Translations under genes and position numbers: made by a program
The notes under the pieces: generated by a model
Seen by the model: only the letters and a program-made list of their open reading frames with translations
Databases searched by the model: none
Told to the model about the DNA's origin: nothing
Source: Candidatus Dormiibacterota bacterium
Lineage (GTDB): Bacteria; Chloroflexota; Dormibacteria; UBA8260
Length of the DNA stretch: 9,538 nt
Direction: 5' to 3'
NCBI GenBank assembly: GCA_955652455.1
Contig: CATPBU010000197.1
Span: 1 to 9,538 of the forward strand
Part shown: positions 1-7,550 of the stretch, piece by piece
How positions within the stretch are numbered: position 1 is the stretch's first letter
Layout: each line of letters begins with the position of its first letter

Positions 1-747
1 ACCGCCATCGCGCTGAGCCTGAGCGGGGCTCGCGTCGGTCTGCTCGACGCCGACGTCTACGGCCCCAATGTGCCGATCATGATGGGGATCACAGCTCAGC
101 CCGAGCAGGGCGCGACCAACCGCATCAGCCCGCTGAGCGCCTACGGCATCAAGGTGATGTCATTCGGCACCATCCTCAAGCCGGGACAGCCTGTGATCTG
201 GCGCGGCCCCATGCTCGCCAAAGGACTGCGCGAGTTCCTGTACGAGGTCGAATGGGGCGAGCTGGATTACCTGGTGGTCGACCTGCCCCCGGGGACCGGC
301 GATGTGCAGCTCAGCCTAGCCCAGAGCGTACCGATGACCGGCGCGGTGATCGTCACCACGCCGCAGGACGTCTCCCTCGCCGATGTCAGCCGCGGCATCG
401 AGATGTTCCGCCAGGTCAAGGTGCCGGTGCTTGGGATCGTCGAGAACATGAGCAGCTTCGTCTGTGCGCATTGCCACCAGACGACCGACATCTTCGGCAG
501 CGGCGGGGGCAGCGAACTTGCGCAGAAGTACGGCGTGCCCTTCCTCGGCACCATCCCGCTCGACCCGCGCATCCGCCTCGGCGGCGGCGACGGTCAGCCG
601 CTGATGGCGGCGGCGCCGGACAGCACGGTTGGGGGCGTGTTCCGTGAGGTGGCCGCGCACATCGCCGGGCGTGTCAGCCAGGAGAACTACGCCAGCGCCG
701 CCGGCCCGGTGATGCCCTCGGGCCCGCGCATTCCTCTGCGCTCCTAG
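1..747 (+). CDS. mrp: Mrp/NBP35 (ApbC) family Fe-S carrier P-loop ATPase, 3' part
   Basis: Cytosolic P-loop ATPase of the Mrp/ApbC/NBP35 family, which binds and transfers iron-sulfur clusters to apoproteins. The frame is open from base 1, so the gene enters from the left. About 248 residues are visible, against roughly 350-390 for full-length members. The deviant Walker A (GKGGVGKS) and any N-terminal MIP18/DUF59-like domain lie outside the window. Visible marks, counting codons from base 1, are: the LLDADVYGP switch I segment at 14-22; the VVDLPPGTGD Walker B-like segment around 92-101; the TPQDVSLADV stretch; and the CAHC motif with cysteines at codons 155 and 158 (463-474), the CxxC that binds the bridging cluster in the dimer. 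After it come DIFGSGGG and PFLGTIPLDP, both typical of the family. The MFS gene starts 5 bp after the stop, so the two may be cotranscribed. The family assignment is secure; the cluster target is unknown. Confidence 0.96.
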   Translation, partial: TAIALSLSGARVGLLDADVYGPNVPIMMGITAQPEQGATNRISPLSAYGIKVMSFGTILKPGQPVIWRGPMLAKGLREFLYEVEWGELDYLVVDLPPGTGDVQLSLAQSVPMTGAVIVTTPQDVSLADVSRGIEMFRQVKVPVLGIVENMSSFVCAHCHQTTDIFGSGGGSELAQKYGVPFLGTIPLDPRIRLGGGDGQPLMAAAPDSTVGGVFREVAAHIAGRVSQENYASAAGPVMPSGPRIPLRS

Positions 748-752
748 CGCGC

Positions 753-2210
753 GTGGCGACGTTGCGGGCGGCGGACGGTGCCGTCGCGGCAATTCCGCCG
801 CCGGTAGCGTCGGTCGAACCCGGCTCGGCAAAGGCGACTGATGCGGACCCGCGCAGCCGCTGGCTGCTGATCGCGCTGGCTGTCGGGGCGTTCATCAGCA
901 TGGCCGACGCCACCATCGTCGCGGTCGGGCTGGACCCCCTGGTCCATCACTTCGCGGTCCCGCTCAGCGGCGGCCAGGAGGTGCTCAGCGTCTACCTGGT
1001 GGCGATCACGGCGACGCTGCCGACGCTGGGGCGGCTCGGCGACCGCTTCGGCCGGCGGCGCGTGTACCTGGCCGGCTTTGCGGTGTTCGCGGCGGGTTCG
1101 GTGCTGGCCGCGCTGGCGCCCTCGTTCGGCGTCCTGCTCACGGCGCGCGCGGTGCAGGCGATCGGTGGTGGCGTGTTGACCGCGGGCAGCCTCTCGCTCA
1201 TCGCCCAGCACGCGCCCCGCGGGCGGACGGGCCGCTCGGTGGCGATGCTGGTGATCACCCAGGCGCTCGCCGGACTGGCGGGTCCACCACTCGGCGGACT
1301 CCTGGTCGCCGTCGGCGGCTGGCAGGCCATCTTCTGGGCGGGCGTCCCGATGGCGGCGGTCGGCGCGGGCCTGGCCGTCCGTTTCCTTCCCCGCGCTGAT
1401 GAGCGGCGGCCCGTCAAGCTCGACATCGCCGGCTCGATCCTCACGGCCACGCTGCTCCTCGGCATCGGCGCCGGAATTGCCTCGATCGCCGGCCCGGTTG
1501 TCGGTGACGCGGGCCCAGAGATCTGGTTCGCGGTCGCCTGGATCAGCCTGCTGTTGCTCGTCCCCACCGAGCTGATCGCGCGCCGGCCGCTGATCGACGG
1601 GCGGCTGCTGCGCAACGCCCGGTTCGCGGCAGCGACGATGGCCACGCTGCTGAGCACCGGAACCCTGATGTCGTGCTTCGCGCTGCTGCCCTACTGGCTC
1701 GAGCAGGCCCATGGCGCAGAGCCGATCGTCGCCGGCCTTGCCTTCATCCCGATCGCCGTGGGCATCGGGGCCACGTCCCGGCGCGCGGGGAGGCTGAGTG
1801 ATGCGGGGCGCACCCGGCTGAGCACGGCGACAGGCATGGGGCTGGCGGCGATGGGGTTTGGGCTGGCCGCGACCGCGGCGCATCTCGATGCGTGGTGGTT
1901 GCTGTTGCTCGGCCTGCTCGTGCTCGGGCTCGGCAACGGCTACTTCTCCTCGCCCAACACCGCGGCGGCGATCCGTGTCGCGCCCCGCGATGCACTGGGC
2001 AGCGCGGCGGGATTCCTGTCGACGGCCCGTAACGCCGGGGTGATCGTCGGGCTGGCTGTGACCGGGGCTGTGTATACCTCGACAGTCCATGGCACCGCGG
2101 CCGCGGCGGACGCTGTGGCCACCGGCGTCTTCGCGGTGGCCGCCGCCGTCTGCCTGGTGGTTGCCGCATTGACCGCGCGTGCCTATCGCGAGCGGGTCGT
2201 CGCCGCCTAG
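753..2210 (+). CDS. MFS transporter, DHA2-like 14-helix drug:H+ antiporter family
   Basis: Polytopic inner-membrane transporter of 485 aa. It has a hydrophilic N-terminus of about 36 residues, followed by roughly 14 hydrophobic segments. Family marks are ADATIVAVGLDP in helix 1 (about 51-62; DHA2 proteins typically have LDATIVNVALP), motif A GRLGDRFGRRR at 93-103 between helices 2 and 3, and the antiporter motif C GLAGPPLGG at 174-182 in helix 5. This pattern indicates proton-driven export of drug-like or other small molecules, but the substrate cannot be read from sequence. The start is GTG at 753, 5 bp after the mrp stop, with no clear Shine-Dalgarno. TTG at 762 is the only nearby alternative, because the next in-frame Met lies inside helix 1. 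Translation is probably coupled to mrp. The TAG stop at 2208-2210 interlocks with the stop of the converging HD gene. Confidence 0.93.
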   Translation: MATLRAADGAVAAIPPPVASVEPGSAKATDADPRSRWLLIALAVGAFISMADATIVAVGLDPLVHHFAVPLSGGQEVLSVYLVAITATLPTLGRLGDRFGRRRVYLAGFAVFAAGSVLAALAPSFGVLLTARAVQAIGGGVLTAGSLSLIAQHAPRGRTGRSVAMLVITQALAGLAGPPLGGLLVAVGGWQAIFWAGVPMAAVGAGLAVRFLPRADERRPVKLDIAGSILTATLLLGIGAGIASIAGPVVGDAGPEIWFAVAWISLLLLVPTELIARRPLIDGRLLRNARFAAATMATLLSTGTLMSCFALLPYWLEQAHGAEPIVAGLAFIPIAVGIGATSRRAGRLSDAGRTRLSTATGMGLAAMGFGLAATAAHLDAWWLLLLGLLVLGLGNGYFSSPNTAAAIRVAPRDALGSAAGFLSTARNAGVIVGLAVTGAVYTSTVHGTAAAADAVATGVFAVAAAVCLVVAALTARAYRERVVAA

Positions 2211-3556
2211 TTCAACAACCGCTGCGCGGCGCGATGCAGCGCTGGGATGGCCTCGACCTCGTCGGTGAACACGCGGACGAGCTGGTTGTGCTGCGGCAGC
2301 CGTGCGATCATCTCGGCGGTGTGGTGGCGTTCCACGGTGCCCTTGATCGGATCGTACAGGGCGACAAAACCGTGGTCGGCCATGGGGTTGTGGGGTGCGA
2401 TCTTGGCCGAGACCACGTCCACCTGGACGCGGGCGCTGACCTCGGGAATCTCCGCGAACAGCCGCTCCTGGAGTGTCGAGAGGTCGGCATCGCGGTGGGC
2501 GATGGTCTCGTATGCAAGGTACCAGTGCAGGTCGCGGCGGAGCAGCCTGTCCCAGGCCTCGCCGAGGCGGCGCTCTTCGCTGTCCCGAGGGGAACGCGCC
2601 CAGCGATGCGCCGCCTCGAGCACCGCCCAGTCGTTGAGCCGCAGGTAGTCATCGGGGTGGTCGAGCGGGTTGCCGGGGAGAAGCAGCGCGATGGTGTCGG
2701 CGAAGATCTCCTGCATGGACAGGTCGAACCTCCGACCGGTGCGGTGGTGATACACCTGCGTGTACATGTAGAGCCGTGACGCCAGGAACATCTGCAAGGC
2801 GCCGGCTGCGTGCATGTGCAGGGCCATGGTGCCGTCGGTGATGAACGAGTAGTGGATGAGCCGCTGCACATCGACGGGACCGAGCGAGATGCCGCACATG
2901 TAGGCGTCACGGCGCACGTAGTCGAGGTTGTCGACCGTTGCCGGTCCGCAGAGAATCGGCTTGCAGGCACTCAGCCAGCCAGGCGGCTGGTACCCAGGGA
3001 TGCCCGCATCAGCCATCACCCACGCCACCCAGCGCGGGTCGACGGACTCGCCGTCATCGAACATGCCGGACGGCGACGAACGCAGGCCGCGGATCGTTTG
3101 CCCGAGCTGGTTCTCCACCAGCCAGCGACCGATGTCCTCGTGATCGAGGTGCCACTTGGCCAGGACCTCCTGGTCGAAGAAGTGCCCGAATGGACCGTGG
3201 CCGACATCGTGGAGAAGGCCGGCAAGTCGCAGGGTCTCTTCGACGCACGCCGGCGACGGCGCGTCGGGGAACGCGGCTCGCAGGGATGCGTCGATGCGAC
3301 GGGCGAACAGACTCGCCAGGTGCATGGCGCCGAGCAGGTGCACGAACCGCGAATGCTCTGCGGATGGAAACACCCACCAGGCAGATTGGAGCTGGTGGAT
3401 GCGTCGCAGCCGCTGCAGCCAGGGATTGTCGAGGAGGGCGCGCTCCCCAGGCTCGGTGACCGTGCCCTTGGTGATCTCGATGTAGCCGTACAGCGGGTCC
3501 GCGATCAGGTTGACCTCGCTGAAGCGTTCTGCCGCGGGCAGCGAGTGGTTAGCCAC
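2207..3556 (-). CDS. HD-domain phosphohydrolase (COG1078/SAMHD1- and dGTPase-like)
   Basis: Predicted soluble metal-dependent phosphohydrolase of about 449 aa. The HD superfamily metal site is visible, numbering from the GTG at 3556: H73 in RFVHLLG, H116-D117 in LLHDVGHGPFGH, further histidines at 121 and 125, HEDIG about 20 residues later, and D212 in NLDYVRRD. The stretch VNLIADPLYGYIEI followed by QRLRRIHQLQ and the HD core is typical of the COG1078 group, which includes dNTP triphosphohydrolases and SAMHD1. Nucleotide hydrolysis is therefore the likely role; the substrate is unknown. I chose GTG 3556 over the upstream TTG at 3574 because a GAGG sits 4 nt before it and the best -10 (TATAAA, 3582-3577) would place the transcript start downstream of the TTG. 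The gene is divergent from the ligase. It converges with the MFS gene, overlapping it by 3 bp. Confidence 0.9.
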   Translation of the reverse strand: MANHSLPAAERFSEVNLIADPLYGYIEITKGTVTEPGERALLDNPWLQRLRRIHQLQSAWWVFPSAEHSRFVHLLGAMHLASLFARRIDASLRAAFPDAPSPACVEETLRLAGLLHDVGHGPFGHFFDQEVLAKWHLDHEDIGRWLVENQLGQTIRGLRSSPSGMFDDGESVDPRWVAWVMADAGIPGYQPPGWLSACKPILCGPATVDNLDYVRRDAYMCGISLGPVDVQRLIHYSFITDGTMALHMHAAGALQMFLASRLYMYTQVYHHRTGRRFDLSMQEIFADTIALLLPGNPLDHPDDYLRLNDWAVLEAAHRWARSPRDSEERRLGEAWDRLLRRDLHWYLAYETIAHRDADLSTLQERLFAEIPEVSARVQVDVVSAKIAPHNPMADHGFVALYDPIKGTVERHHTAEMIARLPQHNQLVRVFTDEVEAIPALHRAAQRLLN

Positions 3557-3576
3557 CGAACCTCGACATGGCAACG

Positions 3577-3582
3577 TTTATA
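3577..3582 (-). promoter_or_regulatory. Putative -10 element for the HD phosphohydrolase gene
   Basis: TATAAA on the minus strand, 5 of 6 matches to the sigma-70/SigA -10 consensus, in an otherwise GC-rich 82-bp gap between two divergent genes. It would start transcription near 3570 and leave a leader of about 14 nt containing GAGG before GTG 3556. No convincing -35 is visible. The same AT-rich spot (CGTTTATACG) could also serve the ligase on the + strand. Inferred from position and sequence only. Confidence 0.4.
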
Positions 3583-3638
3583 CGCCACCATGCGACACCA
3601 CAGCCCGGACGGTCCGCCGATCGGGGGATGATGACGGG

Positions 3639-5303
3639 ATGGAGGCCGTCACCACACTCGCCGGGTTCGCGGTGACCGCTGATGCCATCGCAGCCACGGG
3701 GTCCAAGAAGGCCAAGGTGCGGCTTCTCGCCGACCACCTGGCGAGCCTCGATCCTCCCCGCTTGCTGCTGGCCACGCGCTACTTCGCGGGGCGGGTCTTC
3801 GCGCCGGGTGATCCGCGCACGCTCAACGTCGGCGGGGCGGCGCTGTACAAGGTGTTGCGCGAGGCCACCGGTGTCGGTGACGCTGAGCTCAACGTTATCT
3901 ACCGGCGCCATGGCGACGGCGGCGACACCACCGCCGAGTTGCTCGCCACCGCGCGACCGCCCGCGAAGTACGACGGTGTGGACCTGCTCGACCTCGACGT
4001 CGCTTTCTCAACCATCGCCACGGCGACCGGGCCGAGGGCGCGAGAGGCGGCGCTCGCCGCGCTGCTCAGCGTCTGCTCGCCTGACGAGGGCCGGTACGTG
4101 GTCAAGCTGGTCACCGGGGAGTTGCGGATCGGCCTGCGTGAGGGCCTGGTGGAGGAGGCGATCGGCAGCGCGTTCGACCGACCACCGGCGGACGTCGCCA
4201 GGGCGGTGATGCTGCTCGGTGATCTCGGCGAGGTGGCCTGCCTTGTTGCCCGGGGCGAGAGCGCCGACCGGCCCCGATTCTTCGCTCCACTCCGCTTCAT
4301 GCTGGCGTCGCCGGTGGCCGACGCGAACGAGGCGGTGCGGCGCATGGGCGAGGAGGTGTGGGTCGAGGACAAGTACGACGGCGTGCGCTGCCAGCTGCAC
4401 CGTGGCGACGGTCGGGTGGCGCTGTACAGCCGCGACCTCAACGACGTCACCGCGCAGTTCCCCGAGGTGGTTGAAGCGGCCGCGCACATCCCCGACGTCA
4501 TCCTCGACGGCGAGGTCCTCGCCTTCCGCGAAGGTCGGGTGCTCCCCTTCCACGACCTGCAGACGCGGCTGGGGCGGCGCAACCCGTCGGCGGCATTGCG
4601 CGAATCAGTGCCGGTCATCTACGTGGCCTGGGACGTGCTCCTCGACGGCGACACACCACTGCTCGACGCGCCTCTCCGTGAGCGCCGCCGGCGGCTGGAG
4701 TTGCTCTCGCTCGGCGACGGCTTCGCTCTCGCCCATCTGGAAGCTGCTGTTGGTGCCGACGCCGTCGACCAACGCTTCAGCGCGGCGCGGGCGCGCCGCA
4801 ACGAGGGCCTGATGCTCAAGGACCCCGACTCGGCGTACACGCCGGGCCGGCGCGGGCTCGCGTGGCTGAAGTTGAAGCGACCGCTGGACACGCTCGATGT
4901 GGTGGTGGTCGGGGCCGAATGGGGCCACGGCAAGCGTCGAGGCGTTCTCAGCGACGTGACGTTCGCGGTGCCCGACGACAGCGGGGAGCTGGTCACCATC
5001 GGCAAGGCCTACACAGGTCTCACCGATGCGGAGATCGCCGAGATGACCGCGCTGCTGCTCGACATCACCACCGAAGACCACGGCCACCACCGCAGCGTGC
5101 GTCCGCAGATCGTGCTCGAGGTGGCCTTCGACGCGGTTCAGCGGTCCACCCGTCATCGCTCCGGGTACGCGCTGCGCTTTCCGCGGATCGCGCGCTGGCG
5201 ACACGACAAGCCGGTCGATGAGATCGACACACTGGAGCGGGTCGCAGCCATCGCCAGCGGCCAAGCGCACGATCGCGAACAGCTCATCGATCCTGCTGAC
5301 TGA
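3639..5303 (+). CDS. ligB: ATP-dependent DNA ligase (archaeal/eukaryotic Lig1 type, LigB-like)
   Basis: Seals DNA nicks by ATP-dependent adenylation of an active-site lysine. The 554-aa protein has an N-terminal DNA-binding domain (about 1-200, including GELRIGLREGLVEEAIG), an adenylation domain and an OB-fold. Nucleotidyltransferase motifs are present in order: motif I EDKYDG with catalytic K245, motif III LDGE with E292, motif IV NEGLMLK at 388-394, motif V WLKLKR at 409-414, and the OB-fold motif VI RHRSGYALRFPRI from 505. It is a little longer than mycobacterial LigB (about 507 aa). No polymerase or phosphoesterase domain is fused, so it is not LigD. ATG 3639 is preceded by GGGGGA at 3623-3628, about 10 nt away. 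The frame is open further upstream, but that extension has no domain content. Such ligases are accessory to NAD-dependent LigA in actinobacteria and are thought to act in repair. The gene diverges from the HD gene and its stop lies 12 bp from that of the converging membrane-protein gene. Confidence 0.95.
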   Translation: MEAVTTLAGFAVTADAIAATGSKKAKVRLLADHLASLDPPRLLLATRYFAGRVFAPGDPRTLNVGGAALYKVLREATGVGDAELNVIYRRHGDGGDTTAELLATARPPAKYDGVDLLDLDVAFSTIATATGPRAREAALAALLSVCSPDEGRYVVKLVTGELRIGLREGLVEEAIGSAFDRPPADVARAVMLLGDLGEVACLVARGESADRPRFFAPLRFMLASPVADANEAVRRMGEEVWVEDKYDGVRCQLHRGDGRVALYSRDLNDVTAQFPEVVEAAAHIPDVILDGEVLAFREGRVLPFHDLQTRLGRRNPSAALRESVPVIYVAWDVLLDGDTPLLDAPLRERRRRLELLSLGDGFALAHLEAAVGADAVDQRFSAARARRNEGLMLKDPDSAYTPGRRGLAWLKLKRPLDTLDVVVVGAEWGHGKRRGVLSDVTFAVPDDSGELVTIGKAYTGLTDAEIAEMTALLLDITTEDHGHHRSVRPQIVLEVAFDAVQRSTRHRSGYALRFPRIARWRHDKPVDEIDTLERVAAIASGQAHDREQLIDPAD

Positions 5304-5315
5304 GCGGCGCGGATG

Positions 5316-6791
5316 TCAGCTGCCGGGGCAGGACACCGCGAACGCCGGCGTGAAGGAGCGGGTGACGAACAGGGTCTGGTTGTTGGCCTCACCAACACTG
5401 GTCCAACCGGCGGCGTGCAGCTCGGTGGCGAGCCGGCCGGCCGAGGTGATCACTGCGTCGGTGTGGCTGTCAGTGAGGAGTTGAAGCGCGCTCGGGTCGT
5501 CGGCCACGCCGGCGGCGACGCGGACGTAGTCGACCACTACCACGGCGCCGAGAGCAGCGTCGTTCCCATATGCATAGACGTGCACCTGCGGCCATGCTTG
5601 GTCGATGGCGTAGCCTGACTGGCCGTAGGGCAACCAGAGTTGCACTTGATGACGTGTCGCCTGCAGACCCGATAGCAGACACGACGGCAATTGCTTGGCG
5701 AGCGCAGAGTCCTGGGTGTCCAGCGAGAGGCGCAGGACCGAGACGATGACGATCACCGTCCCCGCTGCCACGGCGGTCACGGGCAAGGCGGCTTGCCTCT
5801 CTGGCAGGCGGTACCGGATGGGCAGCAGCTCGGCAAGTGCCGGTGACAGGAGCGCCACCGCGATGGCGATGTTGCGCACCGCGAGCAGTGCGGCGGTGAC
5901 ACCGATCACGGCGAGGATCACCTGACTGGGCCGGCGCCTCCTGCGGGCGCGGACCATCGACATGGCGGTGGCGACGATGAGGAGCGCCAGGGGCGCCATC
6001 GCCAGCGTAGTGAAGTCGGGCGGCTGCCACTCCTGGATCAACTGGTGGGCGGCCGGGGTACTGCCGAGCAAGGCGTAGCGGTAGAGGTCGATGCCGTTGG
6101 GGTTGACAAGCGCGACCACGGCGCAGAGCAGCAGGACACCGGCAGCGATGACCAGGCGCCGTCGCTGCAAGGGGTCCACCTGATGCCGCCAGCGCGCATC
6201 GACCAGGCCGGCGGCTACCGCGGCGACCAGGATTCCCAGTCCGACGGCGAACCCGGCGAGCAGGTTCGCCCAGAGCAGGAACATCGGGACGAGCAGCCAG
6301 ATGGCACGCCCACCGCGGCGCAGATGATGGTCCAGCACGAACAGCGACCAGCAGAGCAGCGCAAACGTCAGCATCTGCGGGCGCGTGCCTGTGACCGGCT
6401 GTAGCGCCTTGGCGCCGAGCAGCAGCACCACGCCGACGTTGAAACCCGACGCGCCGCGTTGATGGGCGAGCCAAGCCAGCGCCAGCAGCCCGCTCCACGT
6501 CGCCAGGCCGACCACGACGGCGAGGCCGGCGAGCCCCACCACGCTGTGGACGGACCAGAAGAGCAGCTCCGACAACCATTCGTGCGCCACCAGCGGCGCG
6601 CCGTTGGCGGTGTACGAGAAGAATTCGGTGTGCGGCACGGCATGGTTTGCTGCGATCCACTGCCCCAGCTGGAGGTGCCACCACACGTCGGGGTCGCTGG
6701 TGGCGTCGAGGCACAGTGGCAGCGCCAGGAGCGCGGCGGCGACGAACCACAGACGCCCGCCGATGTCCGTGCGGCTCTTGCTGACACCCAC
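5316..6791 (-). CDS. Polytopic membrane protein, putative GT-C-type glycosyltransferase
   Basis: Integral membrane protein of 491 aa. One N-terminal helix (about 14-29) is followed by an extracytoplasmic loop with DPDVWWHLQLGQW (33-45) and VAHEWLSELLF (68-78). A further 8-10 hydrophobic segments run to about residue 355, and a C-terminal soluble domain of about 130 residues completes it. The acidic DPDVWWHL loop after helix 1 and the overall topology match uncharacterised membrane proteins related to the GT-C/PMT (dolichyl-phosphate mannosyltransferase-like) fold, which use lipid-linked sugar donors outside the membrane. In many relatives the C-terminal domain carries a GGYL...DGR element; here it appears only as QSGYAIDQAW, so it has diverged. 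The start is GTG 6789-6791, without a clear Shine-Dalgarno, 36 bp downstream of the dCMP deaminase stop, suggesting one operon. The enzymatic assignment is tentative; the membrane topology is clear. Confidence 0.75.
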   Translation of the reverse strand: MGVSKSRTDIGGRLWFVAAALLALPLCLDATSDPDVWWHLQLGQWIAANHAVPHTEFFSYTANGAPLVAHEWLSELLFWSVHSVVGLAGLAVVVGLATWSGLLALAWLAHQRGASGFNVGVVLLLGAKALQPVTGTRPQMLTFALLCWSLFVLDHHLRRGGRAIWLLVPMFLLWANLLAGFAVGLGILVAAVAAGLVDARWRHQVDPLQRRRLVIAAGVLLLCAVVALVNPNGIDLYRYALLGSTPAAHQLIQEWQPPDFTTLAMAPLALLIVATAMSMVRARRRRRPSQVILAVIGVTAALLAVRNIAIAVALLSPALAELLPIRYRLPERQAALPVTAVAAGTVIVIVSVLRLSLDTQDSALAKQLPSCLLSGLQATRHQVQLWLPYGQSGYAIDQAWPQVHVYAYGNDAALGAVVVVDYVRVAAGVADDPSALQLLTDSHTDAVITSAGRLATELHAAGWTSVGEANNQTLFVTRSFTPAFAVSCPGS

Positions 6792-6827
6792 GCGGGGCGA
6801 ACTATGCCAGAGGCTCGGGCGAGTGGC

Positions 6828-7403
6828 CTACGTCCTGGTGAAACCGATCACCGCCGCGAAGAGGTCGGGGGTGTCCATGGCGGGGTCACCGACCTGTTCG
6901 AAGGCGTTGAACTGGGCTCGCAGAGCGGCGTACTGCCCCGCCAGAGCGGGGTCGCCATACGCCTCGGTGGGATCCCAGGGATGCAGGTAGTGGACCTCGG
7001 TGATGCCAGCCTGCAGCATCTCCTTGAGGCACCCGAAGCAGGGTTGCGTGGTGGAGGTGAGCGATGCACCGAGGGTCTGCTGGCCGAAGCGGGCGGCGGT
7101 GAGGATCGCGTTCTGCTCGGCGTGCACGCACACGCAAATGTCATAGGCGCCACCGCGGAGCGAGGTGTTGACGTCGCGCTGCGAACATCGGTGGCAGCCG
7201 CCGTCGCTGCAGTTGGGCATTCCGAAGGGTGTGCCGTTGTAACCGGTGCTGACGACCCGGCCCTCGCGAGTGATGACCGCGCCCACGCGGCGGCCCAGGC
7301 AATCGGCCCGGCTGCGAGCCGCAAGAGCGATGAGCAGGAAGTAGAGGTTCTTATCGGGGCGCTGGGTGCGCCCCATCGGTTGGGTCGATGCGTCGGCCGT
7401 CAT
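6828..7403 (-). CDS. Deoxycytidylate (dCMP) deaminase, ComEB-like
   Basis: Zinc-dependent cytosolic enzyme of the cytidine/dCMP deaminase family. It converts dCMP to dUMP, feeding thymidylate synthesis. The 191-aa protein shows the catalytic site clearly: CVHAEQNAI at 92-100, with zinc ligand H94 and proton-shuttle E96, and PCFGC at 121-125, with zinc ligands C122 and C125. The upstream GYNGTPFGMPNC (54-65) and a cluster of Cys/His at 65-73 fit dCMP deaminases, which often carry a second structural zinc. ATG 7401-7403 is the natural start, with no Shine-Dalgarno before it. A -10-like GATAGT ends 8 nt upstream, which suggests a leaderless or nearly leaderless mRNA. The GT-C-like membrane gene follows 36 bp downstream on the same strand. 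The family is certain; dCMP as substrate is well supported by the motif set. Confidence 0.93.
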   Translation of the reverse strand: MTADASTQPMGRTQRPDKNLYFLLIALAARSRADCLGRRVGAVITREGRVVSTGYNGTPFGMPNCSDGGCHRCSQRDVNTSLRGGAYDICVCVHAEQNAILTAARFGQQTLGASLTSTTQPCFGCLKEMLQAGITEVHYLHPWDPTEAYGDPALAGQYAALRAQFNAFEQVGDPAMDTPDLFAAVIGFTRT

Positions 7404-7411
7404 GGCCGCAC

Positions 7412-7417
7412 ACTATC
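7412..7417 (-). promoter_or_regulatory. Putative -10 element giving a near-leaderless dCMP deaminase mRNA
   Basis: GATAGT (overlapping TAGTGT, a TANNNT match) lies 8 nt before the ATG on the minus strand. A start 6-8 nt downstream would fall at or within a few bases of the start codon, and no Shine-Dalgarno is present. Leaderless mRNAs are common in actinobacteria, so this is plausible. No -35 is recognisable. Confidence 0.35.
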
Positions 7418-7454
7418 GCGCCTTGGCGGTCTGCCCGCCTGCGCGGCGACGGGG

Positions 7455-7460
7455 TAGGCT
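7455..7460 (+). promoter_or_regulatory. Putative -10 element for the tRNA gene
   Basis: TAGGCT matches the actinobacterial TANNNT -10 form and lies 10 bp before the mature tRNA 5' end, a usual distance for a tRNA promoter with a short 5' leader. A weak -35 candidate, CTGCCC at 7431-7436, is 18 bp upstream. It is the only AT-containing patch in this 67-bp intergenic gap. Confidence 0.4.
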
Positions 7461-7470
7461 GTCGGCCCGG

Positions 7471-7544
7471 GGGCGGGTAGCTCAGCCGGTTAGAGCACGG
7501 GGCTCATAACCCCAGGGTCGCAGGTTCGAATCCTGCCCCGCCCA
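7471..7544 (+). tRNA. tRNA-Met (anticodon CAU)
   Basis: A complete 74-nt cloverleaf. The acceptor stem GGGCGGG/CCCGCCC is a perfect 7 bp, the D arm is GCTC...GAGC, and the anticodon loop CTCATAA has CAU at 7505-7507. The variable region is GGGTC, and the T arm is GCAGG-TTCGAAT-CCTGC with a perfect stem. The discriminator base is A and no CCA is encoded, as in many actinobacterial tRNAs. The anticodon stem has four G-C pairs plus one C27-A43 mismatch at its outer end. The perfect 1-72 pair argues against the initiator. Elongator Met is most likely, but tRNA-Ile2, whose C34 is modified to lysidine, also has a CAU gene sequence and cannot be excluded by eye. The gene is divergent from the dCMP deaminase gene. 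Confidence 0.95.
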
Positions 7545-7550
7545 CGTCTA

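Noticed and set aside
744..2090. Long minus-strand open frame (448 codons) antisense to the MFS gene
   Set aside because: It is Arg/Gln/Asp/His-rich with no domain or hydrophobic pattern. It is the complement of a clear 14-helix transporter and a typical high-GC shadow frame.
2810..3631. Plus-strand open frame of 273 codons opposite the HD gene
   Set aside because: It lies antisense to a gene with intact HD metal-site motifs, has no recognisable fold, and its translation is low-complexity Arg/Val/Gln-rich.
3510..3638. N-terminal extension of the DNA ligase to 3510
   Set aside because: It would overlap the start of the divergent HD gene and its promoter region, adds no domain, and ATG 3639 has an SD-like GGGGGA upstream.
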